Positions 1-12,735 are shown, numbered from the stretch's first letter. The stretch: 64,000 nucleotides of DNA from Crotalaria pallida (GCA_037953625.1 CM075655.1:124069001-124133000), one strand, 5' to 3'. Numbers and translations are program-made. Notes: generated from the letters alone by a model not told the origin.

Positions 1-842
1 TTGGTCAGAATTAGTAGTAAGAGTATATGACAAACCCAAAAGTAACTTCAGAGAGTCAGACATTAAAAAAAAAAAACAAAGGTATGTGACAAAAGTACCC
101 CAAACTTCAGGGACCTTGGACATAATTAAACCTAAATTATAATTCACCAAGTTCTTTACGGTGCATATCCAATTTGATTTTAAAATCCTCAATTTGGTTG
201 TTGGAAAATAAAATATTGGTCCCTAAGAACCCTAGTACGTAGTTAGTCAACGAAGTATTAATCCTTCATTCGTTATGTATCATGCATTATTTTGACCGAA
301 ATTTGATGTTTTTAAGGATCTTAATTTAAAATCTTCCCTTTTGGAGACCGAATTATGGTTCGTGATAGTCCTTTATGTGCAAGTGAGCCCCTCCTTAACC
401 TACACATTACGAGTCAGCTTTTGGTATTAATAATTGGTTAGGTGCATGGTTCACTGTAATCTGTGGACAAATTGCCTGTTAGTTGGGCTAAAAATTAGTA
501 GCACATGGGAGCGTATTAATTAATCTTCGGACTGGGACTAATTAAGGAGCCATTAAGCTACCGCGGTAGAAGTGATTATAAAGTGAGCCAAAGCCGATAG
601 TACGTTCCAGGCCAGCAGAGGCCACACTTAGCATGTGATTGAATTAAACTTTGGATTCCTGGTCACCAAAAACACAATTTTATCTTTCTATTCAGTCCCA
701 CAAATGCGTAACTTCATAAAGGGTTTTTCAAGTGTGACAAAATGTATTAAAGATATTTAAAGGAGTTAGTTTTCATGGAAAAATTAAAAATATTTAATAT
801 ATCACAGGGTATTGAATAAACAGTTAAAAAGTTATTATTTTT

Positions 843-980
843 ACCAACGTGGATCGATCAAGTGTAACTCACTTAGTCCCTTAAGCAACTGGTCTCGAGT
901 TTGAGCCTTGGGTATGGACTAGATGAATCGGATTTTTGATAAACCAGATCCCGATACTGGTTGGTGTACACCCAAAAAAA
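843..980 (+). mobile_element. tRNA-derived SINE (short copy)
   Basis: The sequence resembles the SINE at 26541: ACCAACGTGG start, A-box-like region (GATCAAGTGTAACTCACTT), B-box-like CTCGAGTTTGAGCC, and the end AAACCAGATCCCGATACTGG. It is flanked by TTATTATTTTT on both sides (832-842, 981-991). The middle segment is deleted relative to the other copy. Confidence 0.7.
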
Positions 981-1159
981 TTATTATTTTTCGTTAAAAA
1001 GTTATTTCTTATACTCATGTCTTAGGCCAAAATTATTTCGTAAAAGAAATCAAAAGAACCGAGTCAATGGTTCAAAAATTCTTGACTATCTAGTCTCAGC
1101 TGTGCACTACGGTTTTTAATTTAGTAATATGTCGTATTGGTCCTAATTGTATAGGTACT

Positions 1160-1463
1160 CATCAATTTAGTCCACGAGATTTTCAAATTTTCAAATTGAT
1201 TCTTGAGATAAGAACGCGTCAGTTTAATCTAGTCCCTAATGTTAATGACTATCAGTGGTCCTTAATGTGGACTAACGGCGTTTTGGCCAAAAAAAATAAA
1301 CAAAGGTAATTGAGTATCAGTCAAATTAGTTCTTGAGATTATCGAAACTAGTCAAATTAGTCATTGCTTTATGAACCATTAACGTCATAAACGAATATGA
1401 CTGACGTGTTCTTATCTTGGAAACTAATTTGGAATTTTGATAATATCAGAGACTAATTTGACC
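1160..1463. mobile_element. Foldback MITE
   Basis: The left arm starting ATCAATTTAGTCCACGAG matches the reverse complement of the right arm (GTCAAATTAGTCTCTGA), including a shared AAGATAAGAAC(G/A)CGTCAGT block deeper in both arms. Arms are diverged, so this is an old copy. No target duplication was identified. Confidence 0.55.
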
Positions 1464-1748
1464 AACATCCACAAAGTCAAGGATCAATCTGACATATTAC
1501 TCGTTTTCAATTTGCCCAAAATTTTCCCCCAAAAGCAACCAGCAGCTTATCATAACGAAATATTGAAATGTTTCACCGTGGAGCATGCATGGGAATTTTT
1601 TGGATTAAGAAATGTCACATTTATTATACCAAAAAAAAAAAAAGAAATGCCACATTTATTTTGAGATCTAATATGGATTGTATGGTGGCAAGTCAACCAG
1701 TGCTGAGGAGATATAGATTTAATTCATTTATGTAAATAAATTTTAAAA

Positions 1749-2106
1749 GGCAAAACTATTAGATTGGTCTCTTAAGTTATTTTTTAGTCGCAATTTTGTT
1801 CCTTAACTTTTTTTCGTTTCAAATAAGTCCTGAAGTTGTTGAAATGTAACAAATAAGTCATTTCCGTTAATTTTTTTCATTAAGCGACACGTGTCACCAT
1901 AAAAACATTTAAAAAAAATCATTAAATTATTTTTTTAATACGTGGCATCATTAGTTGAGTGACTCGTGTCACTTAATAGAAAAAACTAACGGAAATGACT
2001 TATTTGTTACACGACAACAACTTCAGGACTTATTTGAAACGAAAAAAGTTAAGGGACAAAATCGAAACCAAAAAATAACTTACAGGACCAATTTAGTGGT
2101 TTTGCC
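1749..2106. mobile_element. Mutator-like (MULE-type) foldback MITE with 9-bp target duplication
   Basis: Terminal inverted repeats of about 150 bp begin GGCAAAACTATTAGATTGG and end with its imperfect complement. The element is flanked on both sides by ATTTTAAAA (1740-1748 and 2107-2115), a perfect 9-bp duplication, which is the usual size for Mutator-like transposition. There is no coding capacity. A decayed relative lies at about 61750-62082. Confidence 0.85.
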
Positions 2107-2115
2107 ATTTTAAAA

Positions 2116-3274
2116 TTAATATTTTCTGTAAACTTAAAATTGAAGCTAAGAAATTCTACATAAGCGAATTAGATTTTAAGATAGGCCAGGAGGGATTTAT
2201 CACATGTTTCCCATTTTCAATTTGTAGAGAATTGCTGAGATTCAGGAGCTTCAAATTAATTACGTTGCTCTTGATTGTCTTGGTTTCTCTTATGATATTC
2301 TTTACAGTTAAAAATTGGTTGAATGGCAAGTTTTGATTAGAATTTAGAAGCAAAATAAAGAAATGAACACTTCGAAGTAGCCGTGCTTTTAATATGTTTT
2401 TTTTTTACCAGGTATCCCCTCAACATACTGTAAAAAATCTTCGGCCGAGGTGACAATTATGATAAAGCTTTCCTTAAAATGATAATTTCAGATTTGAGCT
2501 CTTCAACTCGGTGATATAATTTGTTAGGGGCACAATCCACTTCATCGATGCAATATTTTGGGGTTGGCAGTGCACTATTTTTGAATGGTTTACAACTTTA
2601 TTAATTAGTAGCTTATATATATAGCATGTTATCGATCCTATTTTGTTTTGGTTTTCTATGATGCTAATTGCCATATATAATTCATTTTTGTAGAGTAGTT
2701 GCTTCGAAGTGTTAACGAGTGTTCCTCGATGATGACATTTATAGCACAAACTGATCTTTCAACTTTGAGGGACATCAACATCACTGGAAAAATAATGGAT
2801 CAGTGGAAACGTGTGCTGATCATGATTAAGAAGATAAGTTTGTGATGTCAAAGAGGTTGAAATAATAGCTATTCAAACTTCTCCCACCGTCTAAGATCAG
2901 AAAATTTCAATCGTAATGAATGGTGCTAGGGCTAATCGCATGAACATTTTTTATTTGGAAGGATGGAGGAAGATTGCTATACAAGCTTAAGATACCTACC
3001 ATTATTATTGGGTTGAGCAGCTTTAAGTATCTTCCATCTTATCCTACCACCTAGCTACTATAAAGAAAAAAATCAAACTACTTATGGCATACTTTAAATT
3101 TGTCATTAAAATTGAGTTTCCATAGAAGTGATATGGAGTAGTTGATACTTGATATACAATAAAAGGCTGGTACTAAGCGCTCCTGAATTCCAATTCAGTG
3201 TCAAGGCAGAGCCATGACTATGTGGTCATGAATAACTTAGGTACATGCTCTAAACCAATACTAGTTATAAAAAA
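2116..3274. other. Intergenic, nothing recognised
   Basis: Two short open frames on the - strand (2156-2353, 2474-2749) have no family resemblance and lack flanking signals. No repeat pairs seen. Confidence 0.4.
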
Positions 3275-3481
3275 AACAATCAAATTTTGGATGGTTGCAC
3301 AATAATTTTTTAATAAAATATTAGGTGCTTGATAAGGCAATTAATTTTATTTATCTAGAACTAATATAATAGTAATTTAGAATTTAAGTGGTAGTGACAT
3401 AAATATATTATCTTACTCGTCAAGTAACCATTAGTTTATTAAAAAATTATCCTACAACAAATTCAAATGTTGATTGTATGG
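3275..3481. mobile_element. Foldback MITE (ATGGTTGCA family)
   Basis: The left arm CAATCAAATTTTGGATGGTTGC is matched by the inverted right end (CATACAATCAACATTTGAA), with an ATAATTTTTTAATAAA block inverted in both arms. Related to the elements at 5105 and 40323. Confidence 0.55.
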
Positions 3482-3884
3482 AAAAAATGAAGACATTCAA
3501 TCTTAGAGAAAAAGAGACAAGAGAGAAAAATAATGAGCTGATTTTTATTATTTCATTTTTTTCTTCTTAATTTTAGTCTTCTATAATAAGAAACTAAATA
3601 GATGATTTTTTTAAAAAAAAATATTAAAAACTAAATATTTAAATCCTTTAATACATCAATTTAAAAAAAATATATTTATTTTTGAATATTTATCCTCATA
3701 TTTTAAAATAAGCAATTTCTTTTTGAAACATATTTTGTCCATCTTCAACTTATTTTAGGAAAAAAAAAACGAAGGATTCCATAAATTAAAGTTCTTTTTC
3801 CTTCCTTTTATACCTAAAAAGGTAGCTATAAAATATGGGATGTTATGCTAACAAAGTTCAGTATGGTTGGTAGATGATTGGATT

Positions 3885-4003
3885 TCTGTGTGCATGGCAA
3901 AAGTTATGTTGATAGAGACACAACTCACTTCAATAATTTTTATATCTCATAACATATCAGTTTTTAGCTATCGACTAGATGATACCCTTGACACGAAAAA
4001 ACC
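3885..4003 (+). mobile_element. Decayed SINE-like copy
   Basis: Matches the retroposon at 37820 over its length (GGCAAAAG..GTTGATAGAGAC.CAACTCACTTC ... TAGCTATCGACTAGATGATACCCTTG), ending in an A-rich stretch. A 73-codon open frame here (3867-4088) is an accident of this repeat. Confidence 0.5.
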
Positions 4004-5104
4004 ATGGGATGTTCAGAAAACATTATTGAAAACATTTATTAGAGCATGGGCGCAAAATGATACGAAGATGTTGCGGACCTGCGGTTGAGATATAAAGATT
4101 TAAGCATGCTTACCACCAAGAGACCAGCCAAGTGGCAGATTGCTTAGCAATTCATGAATGAGGACATTTTTTGGCATGTATTCATGTATGTTTGTGTTTT
4201 CTTTTGTCCTCTAATTGGATTGTGACAATAATTGATCCTTCACAAATTTGTACGGACTTCTAGCTATCCTTTAAGAATATACTCTAATATAGTAGTTAGG
4301 ATTTAGGAATATATATATTCATAAACAACGAGTTACATACACCTTAAAACATTGGTAAGCACCCGTATGTAATTTGAATCATGCGATATTGTAACAACTT
4401 GTGCATCGGATACTTTTTGTAGCCTCTATTATATGTATCATAAATCATAAATTATTTAGAAGGGTGGCCCTTGCAACAAACAAAGAAGTTGTTTTAAGAA
4501 GTATTATTGTGCACAATTTTTTTCTTTAAGAATGATGTGAAGTATGTGTTGTGTATGAATATATTCGTTATCAAAATTTTCTCTTCTTCAATTAATTAAT
4601 TGATCACCAAAATGAAAACGATCCGTGCCAAATATTAGGATAGAGGATTCGATTCGTAGAAGAAAGGAAATGAGGGGGAAAGGGTTTTATGTTTGGACTT
4701 TGGACAATACATAGCAAATTAAAGCAACATAATGAATTTGGTAGTGAATAGGGTAGCTGGTGAACTTGTAAGGTACTCAGCCTTACAAAATAAGGTCAAT
4801 AAATTAAAGAGCAATTAGTGCCGTCTGTTTCTCGGAAGAAAGATTCATATAGCTGCCACTGTCAATGTAAAACAATCAAAAGGAAAAAACTGCTCAACAC
4901 CTGTCTGACATCTATCTGCTATTCTGCTATCAATATCAAGGTTATCTGATACTTCGTACCTTAGATTTTCAAGGAAAATATTAGCTAGAGCATCATATTG
5001 CTAGCATATTCAAATATATGTTTAAGTTTTACATGCCATCAACTTTTTAACATATTTTTTAATTAATTCAATATTCTAATTAATATATATATTTTAGAAC
5101 ACTA

Positions 5105-5295
5105 TTTCCAAATAATCGAATTTGAGATGGTTGCACAACAACTCACTAATAAACCAATAACTGAGTGACATATCATTTAATGAGACATGTATGTCATCAT
5201 CTAGTGGTTAAATTTGAATGACTTGTCATCCAACCATTGATTTTATTAGTGAATTGTTGTATTATCATTTAAATTTTGATTGCGTAGTAGAAATA
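5105..5295. mobile_element. Foldback MITE (ATGGTTGCA family)
   Basis: Inverted arms: GATGGTTGCACAACAACTCA and GAGACATGTATGTCATC on the left recur inverted on the right (GTGAATTGTTGTATTATCATTT, GATTGCG). Diverged, non-coding, no clear target duplication. Confidence 0.5.
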
Positions 5296-5324
5296 TCCAA
5301 TTAGGTGACTAATCCTTTCGACAT

Positions 5325-5445
5325 TGTCGGGTCATTTCAGGTATAGTCTCCCAGCAAGGGTTTTTACATTCGCAAGAGCCAGAGACCGAATCAACGACCA
5401 CTTGTTTAAGTAGCAATAACAGATTCCTTACCATCTATGTTAACC
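5325..5445 (-). mobile_element. SINE fragment
   Basis: Shares an ordered set of words with the element at 6671-6832 (GTCTCCCAGCA, TTTACATTCGCAAGAGCC, CTTGTTTAAG, CTTACCA). It looks like a shorter, older member of the same tRNA-derived family read on the - strand. Confidence 0.4.
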
Positions 5446-5582
5446 TCCACTCGTCATGTATGCTTTTACTAGCACATATGTTTCGATAAAAAAAAATTAT
5501 TTTCACTCCAATACAATTTTTTTTGCAAGCATATATGCTTACTCCAAGTTTACATTATTTAAACATAATAATAAAGATGTTC

Positions 5583-5652
5583 TGTTGGATCGGACCGAAT
5601 GAGTCGAATTCTGGATAAACCAGATCCGGGTATCGGTTGATATAAAAAAAGA
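5583..5652 (+). mobile_element. 3' fragment of a SINE
   Basis: Only the tail of the family at 26541 is present (CCGAATGAGTCGAATTCTGG, then AACCAGATCCGGGTATCGGT), followed by an A-rich end. Confidence 0.6.
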
Positions 5653-6059
5653 TGCTCTAATTTTTTTTCCTATAGCGCATTAAAGTATAAGCATATTAAA
5701 AAGGAATTGAGATCCTAATATTCTAATTAGATAATAAGAATAAGGTGCTTGATAATCAAGAAAATGATTGATTCTTTGAAAATACATTTAAAGGTTAAAA
5801 AAAAAGTAAAAGAGGACACATAAATCATTTCATACCCAAAATCTAATCTTCAAACAAGAATCCAACATTTCACCAAAAATGATGAGAATCCAATTTTCCC
5901 TCCCAATTTTGCGTTTATGGGATTCACAAAATCAATCGCGAAACTAGTGAAATATGTTAAATAATTAAAAAAACATGTAATTATATTTCATTTATTTATT
6001 TTTTTAATGTTTGATTAGTTAACTAATTAAGGTTAAATTATCCTCAAAGTCTTTTAACT

Positions 6060-6185
6060 ATTTGAGAATTTTTAAATTGGTTCTTAAACTTTAAAAATTA
6101 GTAATTGGGTCCTTGAATTTTAAAATTTGTCATTGGGTCCCTAATCTTTAAATTTATTTGTAATTAGGTCCCCAATTGTTTTTAA
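6060..6185. repeat. Imperfect tandem repeat, about 30-bp unit
   Basis: Four units built on AATTGGGTCC(C/T)TNAATTTTAAA follow each other. This motif is typical of the ends of foldback MITEs in this window, so the block is probably the remnant of one arm. Confidence 0.45.
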
Positions 6186-6670
6186 CAATAATGTATTTTT
6201 TAAATTAATATCAATTAAACTATATTAATTTTTAGGGTGTGACTTATCTAAAGTGTGTTTTGCTTAAATTTCACAAATTTAAACAATTGAATTGATGAAT
6301 AATTGAGATCATTATACTCTATAAATGAATTTATCATACATCAGAATTCGGTTAAGATTCACGCATATTAGAGTTTGAAATGCAAATTATACTTTGGAGG
6401 AATCTATCCCTATATAATTTTTAAACAACTACAAAATTTTGTCCATTGTATCGATGATATTCCCGACTTGATTACAATAATCTGCAAAGAATGATACTTA
6501 TAGCTAAAAAGGATTATTAAATATTCACCTCCCATTTCCCAAGTGCAAATCAATTCAAAGTTAAGGAAATTGATTATAAATTTTGTAAGTTTATGAATGT
6601 ATTTAAAAATTCTCAAATAGTTCATGTACTTGCAAAATAATTTAGCCACTAATCAACAACAAGCGTTGTG

Positions 6671-6832
6671 TTTTTTTTGCCCATCCGGTTTCCCAAGTAT
6701 TACCTAGGTACATTCGGATTCGACCCGAGTCACATGTCTGACTATGGTATGTGAGTCTCCCAACATGAATTTTCTGCATTCACAAGGAACCCAAGACCTT
6801 GTTTAAACGAGATCGAGTCGCTTACCACTCGT
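6671..6832 (-). mobile_element. tRNA-derived SINE
   Basis: On the - strand the sequence begins GAGACGAGTGGTAAGCGACT (A-box-like), continues with GGTCTTGGGTTCCTTG (B-box-like), and ends GGATGGGC followed by A8. No exact target duplication was found. Confidence 0.5.
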
Positions 6833-7004
6833 CTCAGTCCATGTTTTTAGAATCGGGGTAAATAATCTCATTTTATTTAAAAAAAAATTAAAAAGTTAAA
6901 ATTGAGACATGTAGTCCTTATTATGAATTTTGAAAAGTTTTTATTTTTAACGACTAAGGGTGTACTCAATCCCACTGTTAAAAGATTAATCATTTACTCT
7001 AATA

Positions 7005-7195
7005 CTCCCTCTGATCCTTTGTGTAAAACTATTTTGGAGAAATTTATGTTATAAAAAAAGTGGGTTTAGGTTGTTAATGACATTGGAAATGTAAACATTT
7101 AATATATTTTTTCAAAATTATCCTTATAATTATTATTGGTATTCCAAAAAGTGTTAAATATTATTAGAAATTGGAATAGAATCTTACAAATATAC
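7005..7195. mobile_element. Stowaway-like MITE, right end lost
   Basis: Starts CTCCCTCTGATCC after a TA and contains the family body (GACATTGGAAATGTAAACATT, TTTTTCAAAATTATCC, CCAAAAAGTGTTAAATA). The right terminus is not present. Confidence 0.6.
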
Positions 7196-7300
7196 CAAAT
7201 TTTTTTCTTAAAAAAAGGTCTTACATGCAGGGCATAGGACAGGGGAAAGTAACATTTTTTTCAAAGTTATTTAATGTAATTTAAAAAAAAAATAAGTGAA

Positions 7301-7597
7301 ATATCAATTTAATCTCTTATGTTTTTTCACTGCACCAACTTAATCCGTGAAAATTTATAAATACAAATTTAGTCTCTTAAGATTTTTTATGTGCCAATTT
7401 GATCCATCAAGATTTCGGATGCATCAATTTGATCCTTAAAACATGAGGGACCAAGTTAATGCGAAAGAAAATATTGATGAACCAAAATTGGTGCATCCAA
7501 AAACATCGATAGAGTAAATATCTATTTATAAATTTTTAGAGACCAAATCCATAAAGTGAAAAAATATCATGAACTAAATTGATGCTATGGTCAAAAA
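7301..7597. mobile_element. Foldback MITE between 20-bp direct repeats
   Basis: Left arm ATATCAATTTAATCTCTTATG is mirrored by the right arm (CATGAACTAAATTGATGC), with TTTTTTCACT and AAATTTATAAATA inverted deeper. Outside it, a perfect 20-bp direct repeat starting AAAGTTATTTAATG lies at 7263-7282 and 7608-7627. Confidence 0.6.
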
Positions 7598-8299
7598 ATA
7601 ATTTTTAAAAGTTATTTAATGTAATTTTTTTAATTAATTTTTAAAAGTTTCGATCTCCATCTTAAAAACAACAAGCTCATCATCATCTTAACCTAAGAAA
7701 AATACCGAGACAGGTAATTATACCGCATAGCAAGCATGCTTCAGTATTTATTTATTTATTTATTTTGAACATAACATACTTCAGGCTTACTCTACTCTTG
7801 CATTTGCATGAGTACTTGACAACGATGGGGTCAATCCAGCCTTGAAATTCCAACGACGGTCCCTAAAAGCAACAGGGGCACACATAAAGAATCCCACAAT
7901 ATTATAGAAAAATAAAATTAATATAATTAAATAAATTTAAAAAAAAAAAAAAAAAAAGCTGGGAGGCAGACCTGCTGGCTGCTGTCTCTTTGATTGCTGA
8001 GTTGTGCATATAGAGAGAACAACTATAGGCAGAATAATTTTTTTTCAAAAAAAAAAAAAGAAGAAAGAAAGGTAGTTACTTTATTTTATTTTATTCATAA
8101 AAATAATATTTTGAGAGTATTGAAATGATATAATCCTAGCCTAGGAGGGGTCAAGTCATGATGATGCAAATTCTGAGACCTCAAATTATTATCAAAAAGC
8201 ATGGAACTAAATAATACTAATAATAATAAAGTAGTACGTAGTAGAAAAGTAAAGTAGGAAACACAACCCATGATGAGCCATCATCATCATCTTCTTCTT

Positions 8300-9211
8300 C
8301 TGTTCCATTTCATTCCTTTATAGAGAGTAATTGTTGTGGCGGTGGTGTTCTCTAATCTCTTGCAAATTAAGCTCATTGTTATATATTCTTCTTCTCTGCA
8401 ACTCTTTTGTTTAGTGGTTCCCTTGATGGTCAACACTGCAACTCAAGTTCAATCATTTTTTCTTTTTTTTCACGCTCTCTGTGATAAAGCAATGAGACTT
8501 GGCTTTTCTTTTCAGAGGTTTCTCATGTGACGCCACTTTTCTTCTCTGTAAGTTTTCTGCTTTTCGCCCTTTACTAGCCAGTTACTAGTGTCCAAAGAGA
8601 ATGAGAGAGAAATAAAAAGAGAGAGAGAGAGAGAGAGAGAGAAGGGGTCATTTTCTGTGTCCTGATCTGTAGTTAACTTTGAAGTCAGATATAGAACTTG
8701 AAGGTTATACGTTTGAAAATGTTCCAACCACTTTTTAAAGAAAAATAAATTGACAATCTTTTGCATATCTTCCTCTGCCATTCTGCTTTGGTTTCATAAC
8801 CTTTGTTTTTCCCATTTGAGAAAATTTTCAATTTTTTTTCAGGTTCATTGAATTTGAACATTCCTCATGTTCCATCCAATTTGTGTGAAACTGCAGTAGT
8901 AGCAGCTCTTTTGGGGTGAGTAGATCAACTTCAAAGATTGCAACTTTTTGATTTCCCTATTTTCCATATACGAGGGAAAAGAGGCACTGAATAATTCAAT
9001 GGAAGAAAATTGAACTTCCAAAGAGATACTTGCCGAGATATTTGCACCTTTGACTTGCCAGTTCAACAAATTATTTTGTTTTGTTACAGAGAAAAACAAG
9101 GACTTGTTTCCACCTCATCATCTTTTTTTTCTTCTATAATTGTGTGTGATTGTGATGCTATAATATCTTGTTCCATAGTATTAGTTTGTGAATCCTTATC
9201 ACTTTCTAGAC
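8300..9211 (+). promoter_or_regulatory. Promoter/5' leader of the BTB gene, possible leader intron
   Basis: A TATA-like TTTATAGA lies near 8318 in a pyrimidine-rich stretch. A strong donor (TCT|GTAAGT, GT at 8548) and a strong acceptor after a T-tract (TTTTTTTTCAG ending at 8842) would define a 295-bp intron in the 5' untranslated leader. That interval contains a (GA)n tract at about 8618-8642. Leader introns are common in plant genes, but this one rests only on splice-site appearance. Confidence 0.45.
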
Positions 9212-12111
9212 ATGGCAGATATTAAGCTTAATCGTGTGAATCAAGGTCCAACCAAGATTAAGAATGTTCCAATTGCTGTCACCCCTGAAGGGTTTTGGTG
9301 TTGCCCTTCCCCTGTAGTGTTTCAGAAAAGCTTCAAGGCTCAGAATCCTTTGAATAAACCCAAACCCTCTTCACCACCATCAAAGACTAGTGGTAGTGCT
9401 CATAAAAAATCAGTGACAGTGAGTGAGAGAAAATCAGTGCCTGCCCCCTCAAGATTGGTGGTTTCAGATGTTCAACAATGTAATGATCCAGAAAGGGATC
9501 AAGCTAATACATCTGAGGTGGTTACAGAGAGAAACCACAGACCCAAAATCGAATCTATGCCTAAAAAGGTGGCTATTGAGTTTGGTGAACCTGGAACTTG
9601 TGATATGAAGGTGGTTTTGCTGGGAAAGCAGGGGTTTTGTGTGAAGCTAAGTGTTCACAAGGATGTTCTAACAGAGAAGAGTAGTTTCTTTGCTGAAAAA
9701 GTAAATGAACAATCTGGTTTGTCATCTCTCCAAATTGATGATTGTGAGGATGTTGAAATATATGTTGAAACTGTTGGCCTGATGTACTGCAAAGAAATGA
9801 AACAGCGGCTTATGAAGCAAAGTGTTTCTCGCATTCTTCGAATAGTCAAGGTAATTTGCTAACTGTTTCGTGGTTAGCTGCTTATTTTTTACTCTGACTC
9901 CTGTTGCTCTAATTAAATTCTGGTGTATAAGGCATTTCTGGAGAAGATATATTGAAATATGTGGTTTGCTATTACTCTTGTTCTTACTGGTTATCATAAT
10001 TTTCAGATTATCTTATCCCTGTCTGTTTATTTGTTAGTCTGAATTTAAATACTATACTGCCTTGGAGCCCTATATGCATATCTCTGCTAAGGAATGCTGG
10101 AATAGTAACAATACTCTTATTAATTATGTTCTTTATCCAGTTAATTCATGCTTCACTGTGGTTATGATGATAACTTTTAGCATGGTTCTTCTACAATATT
10201 CATATACTTCAATTTAAATAATCATGCCGATATTTTTTAAGACAATTTACAGATGCATTATTCTTTAGAGGCCATGATTCTGTTGAACATGCTAGCTCTT
10301 CACCATTCTCATCTTAAAGGTGGAAGTGCTTCCATTATACAAGGAATTTCATGGGTTATGCATTTTTTTGATACATACTCATATGCTGACTTCTGTTTAT
10401 GGAAAATCAAGAGTTGTATATGAAGTAAAATTGTGCTCTGAATGTGAAATGTAGTGATTATGATAAAGTAATCCTTGCTCACGGGGTCATTTTTATTAAC
10501 TTTTATTGTTAACTAGTATATAGTTATACATAGGTGTACTCTCCTCAAGTAACATACTGTTGATATGGCAAGATCAAAAGTTGTATTAAAGAGTGGAATA
10601 TGATATGAATGAGAATGACAATTGTGGTAGTGATCATGATATAAGTGTGCTCTCTACATGGATTTTTTGTTCCTGTAACAAAAATAGTAAGACTACCTAG
10701 TATGAGCCAATCCTTTGTTCCTCCTTTCCCATAAGACCATAGTATTTTTCATGGGTCAAAATATTCCTAACCTGTTCTCTATAAGTCTTAATTATATGAT
10801 AGGTTGTGCCTAAAACCTCAGTGCTAGTCTTCATTTCAAAATTTTCTCCTACTTATTTTAGTACTTTATCATTTGCTTTGAATGGACTTTTTAGTGATGA
10901 AACACCAATCCAAGACTTGACTTACATATGTGCCGTGTGGCATACATTTTTTACTTAGCTGTAGGATTTGCTTGATGTACTTATCATACCCTTATAGCGA
11001 GATTTGTGAAAGAATGTGATGTTATTTGAATGGAATTTTTATGATCTGCATGACCATAGCCTTTGTCTGTTTGTTTAATGTTTATAAGTATTACTTGCTA
11101 GTTGTTATTTGAGGCTAGGCATGATAATAAGTTCTTCGAAAAACCTGAAAGTAAGTTGTTCTTCAGGTTGCAGAATTCCTTGGCTTTAGCTCATGTATCC
11201 AATCATGTCTGGAGCACTTGGAGGCGGTCCCTTGGGTTGGAGAAGAAGAAGAAAAGGTGGTCACGACTGTGCTACGACTCCAAGGAGAAGGAATCGTTGT
11301 CAACCCTGTGCTGAAACGAGTTTCTTCTGATATTTCTAATACCTCAAAAGATACTCTATCCCAAATTTTTGAACTTGTTCTGAAAAGCAATGAGGAGAGA
11401 AGTCGCCGTGAGATGAAATCCATAGTTCTAAAGCTCCTTCGGGAGAATAACAGTATTTCTAGCTCTTCGGGTTCAGCTGACATCTGTGGTGAAATGATTT
11501 ATAGATCATGCAGAAGCTGCTTGGATTCATTATTAACTTTGTTCAAGCAGTCTGCGGAGCCAGACTATGCAGACACACCTAGCAATAACAGAGAATGTGT
11601 GGTAAAACATATAACTCTTGAAGCTGATAATCTGTCATGGTTGCTGGAGATTTTGGTTGACAAACAAGCTGCTGATGAGTTTGCTCTGATGTGGGCGAAT
11701 CAGCAGGAATTGGCTGCCCTACACGGAAAGCTTCCTGTTGTATCGCGTTATCATGTCAGCAGCATTTCGGGAAGACTATATGTCGGCATTGGCAGAGGGG
11801 AGTTGTTGCCGTCAAAGAACACACGCCAGTTGTTGTTGCAGACATGGCTGCAGCCGTTGATCAATGATTACAACTGGTTACAGCATGGATGCAGATCATT
11901 CGACAGGAAGCTTGTGGAGGAAGGTATCGGGAGGACAATTCTCACCTTGCCTCTGGAAGATCAGCAGAGTATTTTGCTTTCATGGGTTGGAAGTTTCTTG
12001 AAAAGTGGTGATGCTTGCCCCAATCTTCAGAGAGCTTTCGAGGTCTGGTGGCGCAGAACATTCATTAGACCATATGTGGAAGGCCAAGGTAATGGCATGT
12101 CAGAAAGTTGA
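9212..12111 (+). CDS. BTB/POZ domain protein, At3g50780-like (2 exons)
   Basis: Exons are 9212-9850 and 11167-12111 (TGA at 12109), separated by a 1316-bp phase-0 intron with donor AAG|GTAATT and acceptor TTCTTCAG|GTT. The joined product is 527 residues, close to the roughly 520 I recall for Arabidopsis At3g50780. The start is the first ATG after an in-frame TAG at 9182. The N-terminus (MADIKLNRV, then TKIKNVPIAVTPEGFWCCPS) is the conserved signature of this subfamily, followed by a Ser/Pro/Lys-rich linker (about residues 40-125). The BTB fold starts near C130-D131 (DMKVVLLG, VHKDVLTEKSSFF) and continues across the intron (AEFLGFSSCIQSCLEHLE). The C-terminal half (about 245-527) is helical and resembles the family's BACK-like region. 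BTB proteins commonly serve as substrate adaptors for CUL3 ubiquitin ligases; that role is inferred here, and no substrate is suggested. There is no signal peptide or membrane segment. The reading frame is intact. Confidence 0.93.
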
Positions 12112-12460
12112 ATGTTGTAAAAGCAGAATGTGGCATGTTAATGGATGTCTTAAAATGGTTTTGGAGTTTCACTTTTAAAGTTGAGTAGGTCTAAAGGGAT
12201 TATAAAGATAAGTTGATTTGAGAATGTGGTTTGTTTTGCCTCTAGCTGCTAACATGTATTGATATGTATATATGGGCATAAAAGCATGAATTGAATTGAG
12301 TTGACTTGATGTGTACAAATCACTCATTGAATTGTGACTTTCAATTATTAGTTTTTATGTAAACTCTTCGAAGGAGTGGAATGGAATTCTCAGTTGTGAC
12401 CCATGCTTATTTATTGCCCTGGTTCTTACCGTGTCCGAACTCCAATGTACTAACTCTCTG
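12112..12460 (+). other. 3' untranslated region of the BTB gene (approximate)
   Basis: AT-rich sequence follows the TGA before the first repeat begins near 12468. No canonical AATAAA is seen, so the polyadenylation point is not set. Confidence 0.4.
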
Positions 12461-12467
12461 AGGATTG

Positions 12468-12735
12468 TATTCCATCTGATCTCAAATATAACTAAATAAA
12501 AAATTTTTATTAATAATTTCAAATATAGGAAAATATAATTAATTTTTTATTCCAATATAATTATTTCTAAAATATTTTAATATAATGGTTATATCAATTT
12601 TTATATTATTCTCAATGCAAATTTTTTTAAATGGTAGTATAATTTTTATGAATTTAAGAAAATTAAATGTATTCAACTAATTTATTTAATAAATGTGAAA
12701 TTAGTTTTTTTTAATTTGAGACTGGATTAAGTATA
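12468..12735. mobile_element. Decayed Stowaway-like MITE (family B)
   Basis: Ordered words match the better copy at 25060: TCCAATATAATTATTTCTAAAATA, TCTCAATGCAAATTT, GAAAATTAAATGTATTCAACTAA, ending TTTGAGACTGGATTAAGTA. Confidence 0.55.

Noticed and set aside
3867..4088. 73-codon open frame on the + strand
   Set aside because: Overlaps a decayed SINE-like copy; no family resemblance.
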